A DNA stretch of 11,139 nt from an uncultured Clostridia bacterium (GTDB lineage Bacteria > Bacillota > Clostridia > Oscillospirales > CAG-272): the NCBI GenBank assembly GCA_946404295.1, contig CAMJDE010000039.1, positions 1 through 11,139 on the forward strand, in the 5' to 3' direction. How positions within the stretch are numbered: position 1 is the stretch's first letter; the number at the start of each line of letters is the position of its first letter. Positions 1-7,482 of the stretch are shown here, in pieces. Made by a program: the position numbers and the translations under genes. The notes beneath the pieces are model-generated. The model was not told the DNA's origin, searched no databases, and saw only the letters and a list, made by a program, of their open reading frames with translations.

Positions 1-3000
1 GATCCTCGAGCGATTCGGCGGCGGTCTTATCAAAGTTGACCGAAACCGAGAAAGTCTCGGGCGTGGCGCCGGCAGGCGCGTCGTAGGAGAGCAGGATGAC
101 GCTGTGATCCATCGTATCGGGGGCGTCGCGGAACTCGGTCTGGAACGACGTGACGACGTCGTTGCCCGTGCCGCTGATCGCGCTGGCGAGTTCTTCACCG
201 CCGTTCGCCGCGATGTCGAGGTAGATCAGGTAGGCGCCGGTCTTGCCCGAAACCGAACCGAGGCAGTACTCGCCCGCGTTACAGGGGATCTCGAAGAAGT
301 AGATGCGCGCGTTGTCTTTATCCAGTTCCGTGGGAGCGGTGATCCAACTGGTGCGGAAGACGGGGGTGTTCGAGTAGCCGTCGGCGAGCGCGTTCGCACC
401 CGTATAGGTGCCGTCCACGTTCGAGTAGGTGTTGTCCGTAAACTTGTAGACGTAGTTTGCCGAATCGCCGCTCGTCGCGTGCTTGTAGATCTCCGAGATC
501 TCTTTGATATACTTGATGTCGTTGACCTTCTTGGTCCCGGCAAGCACCGCGGGATCGTCCGCCTTATAGCGGTAGACCTGATGCAGCGAGAAGAACGCGT
601 TGTTTCCGGTGAAATACTCCCCGGCGAAGAAACTGATCGATCCGCGCTCGATGACGTTAAAGTCGATGCTGTCCTCGGGGAACTCGTAATCGGTATATTC
701 CGTTCCGAAAACGTGCGCCTTCGGCGCCGTGACGATGTGATCCTCCGAGATCTCGGCGTTCATAAAGTGCAGACCGTAGACGTTGGACGAACCCGCAAGC
801 GTTTGCGACAACTGGAGTGCCGCCTGTTTGTAGGCGTCGGTCTTCTGCACGTCGGTCAGGGCGTGGTTGCCGTTGGCGTCCACGGTGTAGACCGTGCCCA
901 GCGTGCCGCGCGTGACCGTCAGGTTTTGGCTGTTCGCGGTCGCGACCCACGCGCCGCCCGTGTACTTGATGTAGTTGTTGTTGTACGCGAGCCGGTTGTT
1001 GTTGGAAAACGTCCAGTCGACGCCCTCGGTCTCGGAGAGTTTCAGACCGTTGTCGTAGGTCAGCCAGTACTTGGTCTTGCCGACCGTGGTGAAGAGTTTG
1101 TTGCCCGAATACTGCCAGAAGTTCGCCTCGTCGGCGTTGGTCGTATTGGCGATCGAATAGGTTTCGGTCTCGTCGTCCTTTTCAAGATACAGATAGTTGT
1201 TGCCGTTCCGGATCTTGGTGACCGTCAGCCCCGAGGTGGACCAGGAACCGTTGATGTTGGAAATGGCGTACTCCGACACACGGATATCGCCGACTTTGGT
1301 ACCGCCGGCATTCGCATCGTAGAAATTGCCGCCCGAGATGATATAGCCGGTATTCTTCTGCGACGCTTTCAAAAGGTCGTTCGCGTCGTAGTCTGCCTCG
1401 CCCGACTGCGCAACGCGGATCGGGAAGTAGGTCGGATAGCCGCTCTTGACGTTGCTTTCAACCGTTTTCTCGATATGCTGCCGACGCTTGGCGGTATAAT
1501 CGATCGTGACACGGTCCGCCGCGGTCGAGGTGTGGGTGATATTTTCCGAAACGTTCGCGAAGTTCTGCGTCGTCCCGTTCGCCGCCGCCGTAAAGGTGGC
1601 GTTGTTCAGAGCGTTCGTCGGCGTAAAGGTCGTCGTCGCGGTGATCGATCCCGCCTGCTCGTTGGTCTCGTAAATCGCGCCGTTGAAAGTCAGCGTTGCC
1701 GCCGTAAAGGTGACCGCAGTACGGGTGATCCGGTCGTTGTCGTTTCTGCTTCCGCGTCTGGTCCAGCCGTTGTTGTACCGGAGATAGTTGGAAGTGTTAT
1801 ACCTGATATAATAGTATATTGTGGAACTAAACCAGCCGGAAGAATATGCGTAATACTGAAGAGTTTGGCTGTTCCCCAACCCCAATGAATTGTTCAGAGT
1901 CATATATCTGACATTACCGTTGACCAGCGTTGAAATCGTCGTGTTGGTAGAATTACCACCGGACGGCGTGGCATCGTTGGAGAATTCCCACAGAACGGCA
2001 TCGTTTCGATCAGTTGGAGCACTATAGGTTGATTCGTTCAGACTCAAATAGTAACCACCGGTGGATTGGACCGTGTAATACGTCTTGTTGGTATTGACCA
2101 TCTTGAACGTATTATTATGAAGCGAAAGACTGTAAGTCGCGCCATTCAGCGTGCAGGTCAGATGGTTGCCCGAGTAGGTGAACGCGGTCGCGTTGTTCTC
2201 GTTGTTCGTTACCGTCAGGTTGGTCGATCCGTACTTGTTGTTCTGCTCGTTTACGGCTTGCAGATAATACTTGACGCTCGCGATTTCGGTGTAAAGCCGT
2301 CCGGTCGACGCGTTGAAATACCACTGCGTCGCCGAGCCGGCGGTCGTCCCGGTCGAGACCGTCGTCGTCGTCGCGTTCAGGAAATAGTTGCCCGAGTTTG
2401 CCTTGATAGTGGACGCGTTCTGATAACTCTGACTGACCGTCCAACCGTTGTTGTAGACGACGTAATAGGTCGACCCGGAAGTAAACGTGAGCCGCTTGTT
2501 CGTCCCGTCGTAGGTGAACGCCGTGCCGTTGCCCTCTGTCGCCGTGACCGAGAGCGCCGTGGTGGTGGCGCGCAGATAGTACGCCGTCCCGGTCTCGTTC
2601 AGCGTAAAGAGTTTGTTTCCGTCGGCAAACCAGCGGGAAGCAGAAGCCGCGGTCGTCGTATTGGTGACGCCGGTGGTGCCGTTCCGGTTCAGGTAGTTGG
2701 TCCCGTCGGTGATCAGGACGTAGGAGAGTTCGGGATAGCACTTCCAGCCCGCGTCGTAGACGAGATACCAGCCGCGCGCGTCGGTCACGGTATTGTTGCC
2801 GTTCCGGGTCCAGACGGTGGTACCGCTGTTCGAGAGCGAAACCGTCGCGCCGCTCGCAGTCAGGTAGCGGCGGGCGCCCGAATAGAAGGTGTAGATATGC
2901 CCGCTCGCGTCGATGAACCACTCGGAACCGTCCTCGGCGCCCGTTCCGTCAACGGCGGTCGTCGACGTGGCGCGCAGGTAGTTGCCGCTCTGCGCGATCA

Positions 3001-5491
3001 GGTAATAGCTCGCTCCCGGCAGGACCCTCCACTCTCCGTCGCGGATATAAAGGTACCAGGTCTCGCCGTTGGCGGTATAGGACATCGCCCCGCCGCCCTG
3101 CGTATAGGTCCAGTCGGTGCCGTTCGCGCGGTTGGTATTGAGCGAGAGCGTCCCTGACCCGTCGCTCGAACCGACGAGATAGTAGAGCGTGCCGTTTACG
3201 ACGGTATAGAGTTTGTTCCCGTCGATCCCCCAGTTGGCGGCGCCCGCCTGATTGGTCAGGGTGACGTTCGACCCGCTGGCGCCGAAGTAGCTGTTGCCGC
3301 TGCGGATCGTATAGGACGAAAGCGAGGGGTAAAGATCCCACGCCCCATTGAGATACCTGAGATACCAGGTGCGGTCGTTTCCGTCGGTATAGGAGAGGGT
3401 GTTCGCCCCTTTCACCCACGTGATCGAGGGCGTCGAGGTCGTGAGCGAGAGCGACGCGCCCGAAGCGGTGAGATAGTAGAGCGTGTTGTTGTAGAAGGTC
3501 ACGACCTTCCCGTCGTCAAACAGAAAGTGAAGCGCGTTCGCCGCGTTGGAAGAGGTGAACGCCGACCCGTTGTAACCAAGGTAGTTCGTGTTGTTCGCAA
3601 TCGTAAAGCCCTCGACGAACGGCACGCCGTGCCAATCATTGTTATAGGCGAGGTACCAGGTGCGCCCGCCCGAGGTATAGGTGAAGGTATTGCCGTTCTG
3701 CGTCCAGGTCGTCGCCGATCCCGCGTTGGTGCCGAGCGAGAGGGCGCCCCCCGAAGCGTTCAGGTAATAGATCGTCTTGTTGATAAACGTCATCAACTTG
3801 CCGTCTTCAAAATGCCAGTCGGCGTGGTTGCCCGCCGTTCCCGCGAGGTTGGTATTGCTGTTCGATTGTCCGAGATAATTCGCGCCGTTGGAGATCGAAA
3901 ACGCGGAATCGAAGGGATAACCCCCCCACGTTCCGTTCGCAAGCGAGAGGTACCAGGTGCGCCCGCCCGACTGATAGGTGAGCGTCCCCTCGTGGTTGGC
4001 GTCCTCGTTCTTGGTCCAGACGGTGGTCGCGGACGTGGAGACCGAGAGCGTCCCGTTTGCCGAGGCGTTCAGGTAATACGTATTGAACCGGGTGCTCTCC
4101 TCAAGCAGAGCGTTCAGGTGCCCCGCGCCGTCAAGCTGCCAGATCGTGGCGGCGTCGGCGTCGTTGCCGACCGAGAGACCGGACGTGGTCGCGTTGAGAT
4201 ACGACCCGTCGATCGAGATCAGAAGACCGTCCTCGTCAAACTCGTTTTTCAGCGTGTAGGTCGTAACGGTTTTCTTATCATTCAGGACGTTCTCGCCGTA
4301 GAGATAGATCGCTGCCCATCCGGATGCGCTTCGGTTGAACATATAGTACGAGCCGTCGTAGACACCCGTGTGGTGGTAAATCGTACTTCCGCCGTAGGAT
4401 GACGTGGTGGCGTTGGCGTTGGCGTAGGTCGTGTTGCGGATCTCGGTCGTCCCCGCGACCTCGTCGACCCATACCTCTTCGGCGGTGACCGTTCTGACGG
4501 TGGTCGCCGGATTTCCGATCATCCCGTCCAGCCGTGAGAAAATGCTGTTCATATTGATCGAACCGCCGAAGCCGGCGTTGTCGCCGCCGCCGCGCAGCGT
4601 CGCGACCTCGGAACCGAGCGAATCGACAAGCGTTCCGTCCGCCTTCTCGACGCAGCCGAAGAAGCCGTAGCCCGAGCGCGCGGCGTCGCCGCCGATGACG
4701 TGGCAGTCGTTCAGATAGACGTTCTGCACGATCGAACTGGTCTTGATATGTCCGGCAAGAAACCCGACGTACGACAGGTCGGGGGTTCCGTCCTTGTCCT
4801 CGTCGTGGTGGGTCGCGTCGTGCGTATCGTCCTCGGTCGTCGACGTCGGGTCAAGACCCGAAAGATCGATCGTCACGCCGTCAAAATAAGTATTCTTGAC
4901 GGTCGCCCCCTCGTCGACGTAGCCGAAGATCCCGACGTCGCTCGTCGCGAGCGTATCGTTCCCGATCGTCTCGGAACCCGTAACGTGCAGGTTCGCGACG
5001 GTCAGTCCCTTGCCGTCGAAGGTCCCGAGAAACGGAACGTCGGAGGTCCCGATGGGAAGCAGGGCGCCGCCCATACCTTCTTCATCGGAATAATAATTCA
5101 TATTCAGGACGCTCGAGTACTGCCCCGGCACGATCTTTCCGTCGTCGCCGTAGCGGTAGAAATAGTAGTTCTCGTCGGGCTCCGCGTCGTCCTCGTCGTA
5201 GAGCAATTGATAGCCGAGTTGGAAATAGTACCCCTCGTCGGCAAACCCCTCGAGCCGCTGATACAGGTAGATCATATTGTAGAAATGCAGCGGACGGGTG
5301 ATGACGAAGGGGTTTTCCTCCGAGCCGTCGCCGGTGTGGAAGTAACTGGTCAGAATACTGGCTTTGTCGACGGTCGATTTGATGACGTTGCTCCCCGCCA
5401 GCCACGCGAAGGTGACCGAGAAGACCGCGGCGGCAAGAACCACGAGCGCGATCAGGGCGAGCCATTTATTCTTTTTCGTCAGATTGATCAC
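1..5491 (-). CDS. Giant exported repeat protein, GLUG-like N-terminus plus tandem Tyr/Trp/Thr/Asn-rich repeats (partial, C-terminus outside window)
   Basis: I translated this frame codon by codon from GTG at 5491 to the left edge: 1830 codons with no stop, so the protein is longer than 1830 aa. The GTG start is set by a GTGA overlap with the upstream gene's TGA and by GGAGG at 5499-5503, 7 nt upstream. Residues 6-35 are KKNK, a hydrophobic stretch and FAWLAGS, an exported or anchored N-terminus resembling SipW-dependent signal peptides. Residues about 52-290 look like GLUG/beta-helix sequence (PIGTS, FLGTFDGKGLTVANL, VGIFG, VGFLAGHI, YGFFG). Residues about 429-1250 carry eight tandem units, 1251-1410 are an unrecognised spacer, about 1430-1527 are a ninth unit, and 1528-1830 are an unrecognised region rich in aromatic and acidic residues. 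Likely role: cell-surface adhesin or fibre component (inference). No catalytic motif and no LPXTG is visible; a sorting signal could lie beyond the edge. Third gene of the riboswitch-controlled operon. Confidence 0.93.
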   Translation of the reverse strand, partial: MINLTKKNKWLALIALVVLAAAVFSVTFAWLAGSNVIKSTVDKASILTSYFHTGDGSEENPFVITRPLHFYNMIYLYQRLEGFADEGYYFQLGYQLLYDEDDAEPDENYYFYRYGDDGKIVPGQYSSVLNMNYYSDEEGMGGALLPIGTSDVPFLGTFDGKGLTVANLHVTGSETIGNDTLATSDVGIFGYVDEGATVKNTYFDGVTIDLSGLDPTSTTEDDTHDATHHDEDKDGTPDLSYVGFLAGHIKTSSIVQNVYLNDCHVIGGDAARSGYGFFGCVEKADGTLVDSLGSEVATLRGGGDNAGFGGSINMNSIFSRLDGMIGNPATTVRTVTAEEVWVDEVAGTTEIRNTTYANANATTSSYGGSTIYHHTGVYDGSYYMFNRSASGWAAIYLYGENVLNDKKTVTTYTLKNEFDEDGLLISIDGSYLNATTSGLSVGNDADAATIWQLDGAGHLNALLEESTRFNTYYLNASANGTLSVSTSATTVWTKNEDANHEGTLTYQSGGRTWYLSLANGTWGGYPFDSAFSISNGANYLGQSNSNTNLAGTAGNHADWHFEDGKLMTFINKTIYYLNASGGALSLGTNAGSATTWTQNGNTFTYTSGGRTWYLAYNNDWHGVPFVEGFTIANNTNYLGYNGSAFTSSNAANALHFLFDDGKVVTFYNNTLYYLTASGASLSLTTSTPSITWVKGANTLSYTDGNDRTWYLRYLNGAWDLYPSLSSYTIRSGNSYFGASGSNVTLTNQAGAANWGIDGNKLYTVVNGTLYYLVGSSDGSGTLSLNTNRANGTDWTYTQGGGAMSYTANGETWYLYIRDGEWRVLPGASYYLIAQSGNYLRATSTTAVDGTGAEDGSEWFIDASGHIYTFYSGARRYLTASGATVSLSNSGTTVWTRNGNNTVTDARGWYLVYDAGWKCYPELSYVLITDGTNYLNRNGTTGVTNTTTAASASRWFADGNKLFTLNETGTAYYLRATTTALSVTATEGNGTAFTYDGTNKRLTFTSGSTYYVVYNNGWTVSQSYQNASTIKANSGNYFLNATTTTVSTGTTAGSATQWYFNASTGRLYTEIASVKYYLQAVNEQNNKYGSTNLTVTNNENNATAFTYSGNHLTCTLNGATYSLSLHNNTFKMVNTNKTYYTVQSTGGYYLSLNESTYSAPTDRNDAVLWEFSNDATPSGGNSTNTTISTLVNGNVRYMTLNNSLGLGNSQTLQYYAYSSGWFSSTIYYYIRYNTSNYLRYNNGWTRRGSRNDNDRITRTAVTFTAATLTFNGAIYETNEQAGSITATTTFTPTNALNNATFTAAANGTTQNFANVSENITHTSTAADRVTIDYTAKRRQHIEKTVESNVKSGYPTYFPIRVAQSGEADYDANDLLKASQKNTGYIISGGNFYDANAGGTKVGDIRVSEYAISNINGSWSTSGLTVTKIRNGNNYLYLEKDDETETYSIANTTNADEANFWQYSGNKLFTTVGKTKYWLTYDNGLKLSETEGVDWTFSNNNRLAYNNNYIKYTGGAWVATANSQNLTVTRGTLGTVYTVDANGNHALTDVQKTDAYKQAALQLSQTLAGSSNVYGLHFMNAEISEDHIVTAPKAHVFGTEYTDYEFPEDSIDFNVIERGSISFFAGEYFTGNNAFFSLHQVYRYKADDPAVLAGTKKVNDIKYIKEISEIYKHATSGDSANYVYKFTDNTYSNVDGTYTGANALADGYSNTPVFRTSWITAPTELDKDNARIYFFEIPCNAGEYCLGSVSGKTGAYLIYLDIAANGGEELASAISGTGNDVVTSFQTEFRDAPDTMDHSVILLSYDAPAGATPETFSVSVNFDKTAAESLED
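911..1204 (-). repeat. Ninth, isolated unit of the same repeat family
   Basis: Encodes residues about 1430-1527. It has the same order of landmarks as the tandem block: NNYLYLEKD, then NFWQYSGNKLFTTV, then KYWLTYDNGLKLSETEG, then DWTFSNN and NNYIKYTGGAW. It is separated from the eighth unit by about 180 aa (residues 1251-1429) without clear repeat landmarks. The preceding part contains a basic segment (TAKRRQHIEK, residues 1333-1342) and a short Gly-rich stretch (GYIISGGNF). The separation suggests an inserted domain between units 8 and 9 or an independent duplication. Confidence 0.75.
1742..4207 (-). repeat. Eight tandem protein repeats of about 95-111 aa
   Basis: Encodes residues about 429-1250. 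Units begin at a conserved (N/S)Y(L/F) whose tyrosine codon starts near 4201, 3877, 3583, 3289, 2980, 2695, 2386 and 2053, giving spacings of 108, 98, 98, 103, 95, 103 and 111 aa. Within a unit three segments recur. The first is NYL..., then W..(D/E)GKL.T. The second is YYL.ASG..LSL.T, then TTWT.NG...TYTSGG. The third is (R)TWYL.Y.NGW...P, then (F/Y)(T/S)I. The repeats are diverged at DNA level, so this is an old protein-level duplication and not an array of identical DNA repeats. The Y-L/W spacing suggests repeated beta-hairpins and vaguely recalls carbohydrate-binding beta-trefoils; that is only a hypothesis. I do not recognise the family. Confidence 0.9.
4622..5338 (-). other. GLUG/beta-helix-like region of the giant surface protein
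   Basis: Encodes residues about 52-290. It begins with GDGSEENPFVI and a Leu/Tyr-rich helix, as many GLUG-containing bacterial surface proteins do. It continues with PIGTS.VPFLGTFDGKG, then VGIFG, then YVGFLAGHI and YGFFG spaced by beta-strand-like stretches such as IVQNVYLNDCHV. The G.(F/L)G pattern is what is known for the GLUG motif family, found in bacterial adhesins and extracellular enzymes. The fold assignment (right-handed beta-helix) is inference from this pattern. Confidence 0.65.
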
Positions 5492-6366
5492 GGCTCCACC
5501 TCCCCGCTCTCGTGAGCGGAAAACGTAAACCGATTGAAGTCGCTCGTAATGTCGACCAGGTTGTTGGCCGTGCCGACCATCTCGGCGGTAACGCTCATAT
5601 TGTTCTCTTCCATCCACGTATCGACGAGATCGTCGTCGTACCCGATCTCGATATAGACGTTCAGGTAGTCGGCGCCCTCGGGATAGTCGTAGTCGCTGAC
5701 GGTAAAGGTAATGCTCCCGGTCTTGGCACCGTTCTCTCCCTCGAAGAAGGTGTGGGTCGTGACGACCGAGGCGTTGTTCGCGTCGCGCAGGAAGTTCAGC
5801 GCGGACTCGTAGACCGTCGCGGCGTCCATCTCGGAAATGTCCTGCAGACCGTCGATGACGGCGCACTTGAGGAAGACCACGTTGGAGAGGTAGTTCGCGA
5901 TGACGGGATCGCCGCCGGTCGGCTCCCCGGTCTCGGGGTCGGTCGGATCGGCGTGGTAGTTAAAATCGTCGTAGTTCGTCTCGTCGGACAGGTTGAGCAG
6001 GGTCAGGGTAATGTCGAACGCGCCGCCGTCCTTTATGATATTGCCGAACACGGGCACGCGGTAGATCAGCGAGTTCATCGTGTTTCTTTCGACGAAAACG
6101 GTGTCGTACGCCGGCATCGTGACCGAGACGCCGACCGACTCTTTCACCATATTGTCCGATTCGTCGAAGATGTAGGCGGTAAAGGGGATCGAGGAAACGA
6201 CGTCCTCGCGCATCTGCATCTCGGTCGCGCCCGAGACGGTGCGGACCTCGGAGAACCACCCGAGCGAGATCGACGAGGCGGTGATCACGAGGAGCAAAAG
6301 GATACAGGAAACGAGCGACCGTCTCATTTGGCGGCGCAGTTCAGCTTCCGGCAGTTTGCTTTTCAT
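5488..6366 (-). CDS. Exported TasA/SipW-type small surface protein, paralogue of the upstream gene
   Basis: A protein of 292 aa. I chose ATG at 6366 and not the in-frame upstream start at 6552 because AAGGAG lies 9 nt before it and the longer version would be an Arg/Pro-rich nonsense extension overlapping the previous gene. Residues 1-16 are charged (MKSKLPEAELRRQMRR), residues 17-33 are a hydrophobic membrane segment, and residues 34-39 are SLGWFS, followed by EVRTVSGATEMQM. The rest is acidic and beta-rich, with no cysteine-based or catalytic motif. The SLGWFS..R.VSG signature is shared with the gene upstream, which marks the two as paralogues. Hydrophobic segment plus (G/A)WF is what is known for SipW-dependent precursors such as TasA and CalY/camelysin, which form extracellular fibres. 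Fibre formation here is inference. It ends in a 4-nt GTGA overlap with the giant gene, implying translational coupling. No SipW-type peptidase is in the window. Confidence 0.88.
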   Translation of the reverse strand: MKSKLPEAELRRQMRRSLVSCILLLLVITASSISLGWFSEVRTVSGATEMQMREDVVSSIPFTAYIFDESDNMVKESVGVSVTMPAYDTVFVERNTMNSLIYRVPVFGNIIKDGGAFDITLTLLNLSDETNYDDFNYHADPTDPETGEPTGGDPVIANYLSNVVFLKCAVIDGLQDISEMDAATVYESALNFLRDANNASVVTTHTFFEGENGAKTGSITFTVSDYDYPEGADYLNVYIEIGYDDDLVDTWMEENNMSVTAEMVGTANNLVDITSDFNRFTFSAHESGEVEP

Positions 6367-6424
6367 GGGCGGTAACTCCTTTCCTTTAATATTTCTATAT
6401 GGGACTTTCGGTTCGGGTGCTTTC

Positions 6425-7288
6425 TTATTCCGGAACGTCCGCCTCGAACGAGATCTGCAGCAGGACGGCGGAGGCGTCGAGGTCGGCGGAACGAATGAAC
6501 GTCTGATCCTCTGCGGCGAGCAGCGCGCCGTCGAAATAGCAGCGCAGAACATAGTGCAGGTAGCGGTCGCCCGCCGCCGCGGCGTTGTGCGGGATGATTC
6601 CGGTGGTGCTGTCGCTTCCGACGAGGTAGACGAACTCTTGTTCGGTCTCGGCGTCGTTCTCGACGGGGTCGAGCCCGGCGACGTTCAGCGTCCCGATCAG
6701 GTTGCTTTGCGCGACGCTGTTCCGGTAGAGGTCGACCGAGGTCGCCATCAGACTGCCGCTCTCGACGGGGTCGCCGTCGGACGTGGCGGAGAGCGAGACG
6801 GTCAGGGTCGCGCCGGAGAGCGGACCGCCGATCCTGGCGACGTAGACGTCGACGTCACGGTAGTAGGTGCGGGACGCGGAGTTGGTTGCGGGAAGATACT
6901 CGATCTCCTCGTTTCCGGTCCCGGTGTAGAAACCGATGAAGGACTCCTCGGAGACGGTTTTCAGCCCGGTCGGATAGGTCGTATAGTCGCCGTCGTGGGT
7001 CGCCGGAACGTATTCGGCGTCGTCGTCTCCGAAGTTGACCGAGAAGAGGGTGTCGCCGTTCGCCGCCGTCGCGGCGAGAACGTCCGCCTCGGTCTTGGTG
7101 ATGATCAGATACCGGGTCTCGGTTTTGACCCCCATGCCCGAGCCGCTTACGTTCCGGTTGGAACTGAACCACCCGAGCGAGGGAAAGAACACCGCGGCGA
7201 TAAGGACTCCGAACACGACGAGAAAGGATAAACAGAGAGGGATCGAAACGCGAATGACCTTCAGGGTCGATGCGTCGATCTTTTTCAT
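6425..7288 (-). CDS. Exported TasA/SipW-type small surface protein, first gene of the riboswitch operon
   Basis: A protein of 287 aa starting at ATG 7288, with AAGGAGG 7 nt upstream. Residues 1-13 are basic, residues 14-36 are a long hydrophobic segment, and residues 37-42 are SLGWFS, followed by SNRNVSGSGMGVKTE. The mature part is beta-rich, with many Thr, Ser, Asp and Tyr residues and segments such as TYYRDVDVYVARI and GATLTVSLSATS. No enzyme motif is visible. The post-membrane signature is the same as in the next gene, and a looser version (FAW) occurs in the giant third gene, so all three are probably exported by the same route. It lies 58 nt from the next gene and about 45 nt downstream of the leader terminator. 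Because it is first behind the cyclic-di-GMP aptamer, its expression should follow cyclic-di-GMP. A role as matrix or fibre subunit is inferred from the TasA-like architecture; a lipid- or wall-linked protein of other function is possible. Confidence 0.9.
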   Translation of the reverse strand: MKKIDASTLKVIRVSIPLCLSFLVVFGVLIAAVFFPSLGWFSSNRNVSGSGMGVKTETRYLIITKTEADVLAATAANGDTLFSVNFGDDDAEYVPATHDGDYTTYPTGLKTVSEESFIGFYTGTGNEEIEYLPATNSASRTYYRDVDVYVARIGGPLSGATLTVSLSATSDGDPVESGSLMATSVDLYRNSVAQSNLIGTLNVAGLDPVENDAETEQEFVYLVGSDSTTGIIPHNAAAAGDRYLHYVLRCYFDGALLAAEDQTFIRSADLDASAVLLQISFEADVPE

Positions 7289-7332
7289 CTCTTTCCCTCC
7301 TTCCCGTTTCGTTCGGTCGCGGCGCCCGATAT

Positions 7333-7370
7333 AACAACAAAAGCCAGCCGCGTTGCCTCTGCAACTGGCT
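7333..7370 (-). terminator. Intrinsic terminator overlapping the riboswitch 3' strand
   Basis: On the minus strand AGCCA (7370-7366) pairs with TGGCT (7346-7342). Inside this, GTTGC (7365-7361) pairs with GCAAC (7356-7352) around the loop AGAG, leaving a 5-nt bulge GCGGC. The hairpin is followed directly by TTTTGTTGTT. Its 5' arm is the conserved 3' strand of the cyclic-di-GMP aptamer, so the two structures exclude each other. It lies in the leader, before the first operon gene, as expected for a transcription-attenuating riboswitch. Confidence 0.82.
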
Positions 7371-7430
7371 GACTCAATGAGTCCCTATAGTTTTGCGTCA
7401 CCACTTTGCAGTGGCTTTGCCCTTAAGATA
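7361..7430 (-). ncRNA. Cyclic-di-GMP-I (GEMM-I) riboswitch aptamer
   Basis: Read on the minus strand, the leader carries the hallmark blocks of GEMM-I in order. AAGGGCAAA ends at 7416. A hairpin GCCACT-GCAA-AGTGGT follows (7415-7400) with a GNRA tetraloop, then GACGCAAAACTATAGGG (7399-7383). A second stem GACTC-ATT-GAGTC follows (7383-7371), then the 3' conserved AGCCAGTTGC (7370-7361). In the known family the GNRA loop docks on the second stem and the ligand sits between GGGC and the 3' GTTGC strand. Retention of GGGC argues for cyclic-di-GMP and against the GEMM-Ib variants that sense cAMP-GMP. One deviation is ACU where GCU is usual after ACGCAAA. It controls the three surface-protein genes downstream. 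Confidence 0.87.
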
Positions 7431-7482
7431 ATATGTAGTTTTTCAGAAGTAAAACCAACTGGTCTTCCAAAATACCGAGACT

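Noticed and set aside
104..1888. Long plus-strand open frame of 594 codons
   Set aside because: It lies opposite the giant gene and reads as Arg/Val/Asp-rich low-complexity sequence with no domain, signal or good ribosome binding site. It is a shadow of a GC-rich coding strand.
1742..4207. CRISPR array or DNA satellite
   Set aside because: The periodicity is in a single open frame and the units differ strongly at base level, so there are no identical short repeats with spacers.
2066..4402. Plus-strand frames of 363 and 291 codons
   Set aside because: Antisense to the repeat array. Their apparent regularity comes from the repeats on the minus strand, and the translations are Arg/Gly/Val-rich without motifs.
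6367..6552. Upstream in-frame extension of the second surface protein
   Set aside because: It would overlap the first gene and add Arg/Pro/Ser-rich sequence before a good signal-type N-terminus. ATG 6366 has a clear AAGGAG.
7361..7430. cAMP-GMP (GEMM-Ib) riboswitch
   Set aside because: The GGGC block keeps the guanine that GEMM-Ib replaces with adenine, and the host looks Gram-positive, whereas GEMM-Ib is known mainly from Geobacter and relatives. Ligand testing would settle it.
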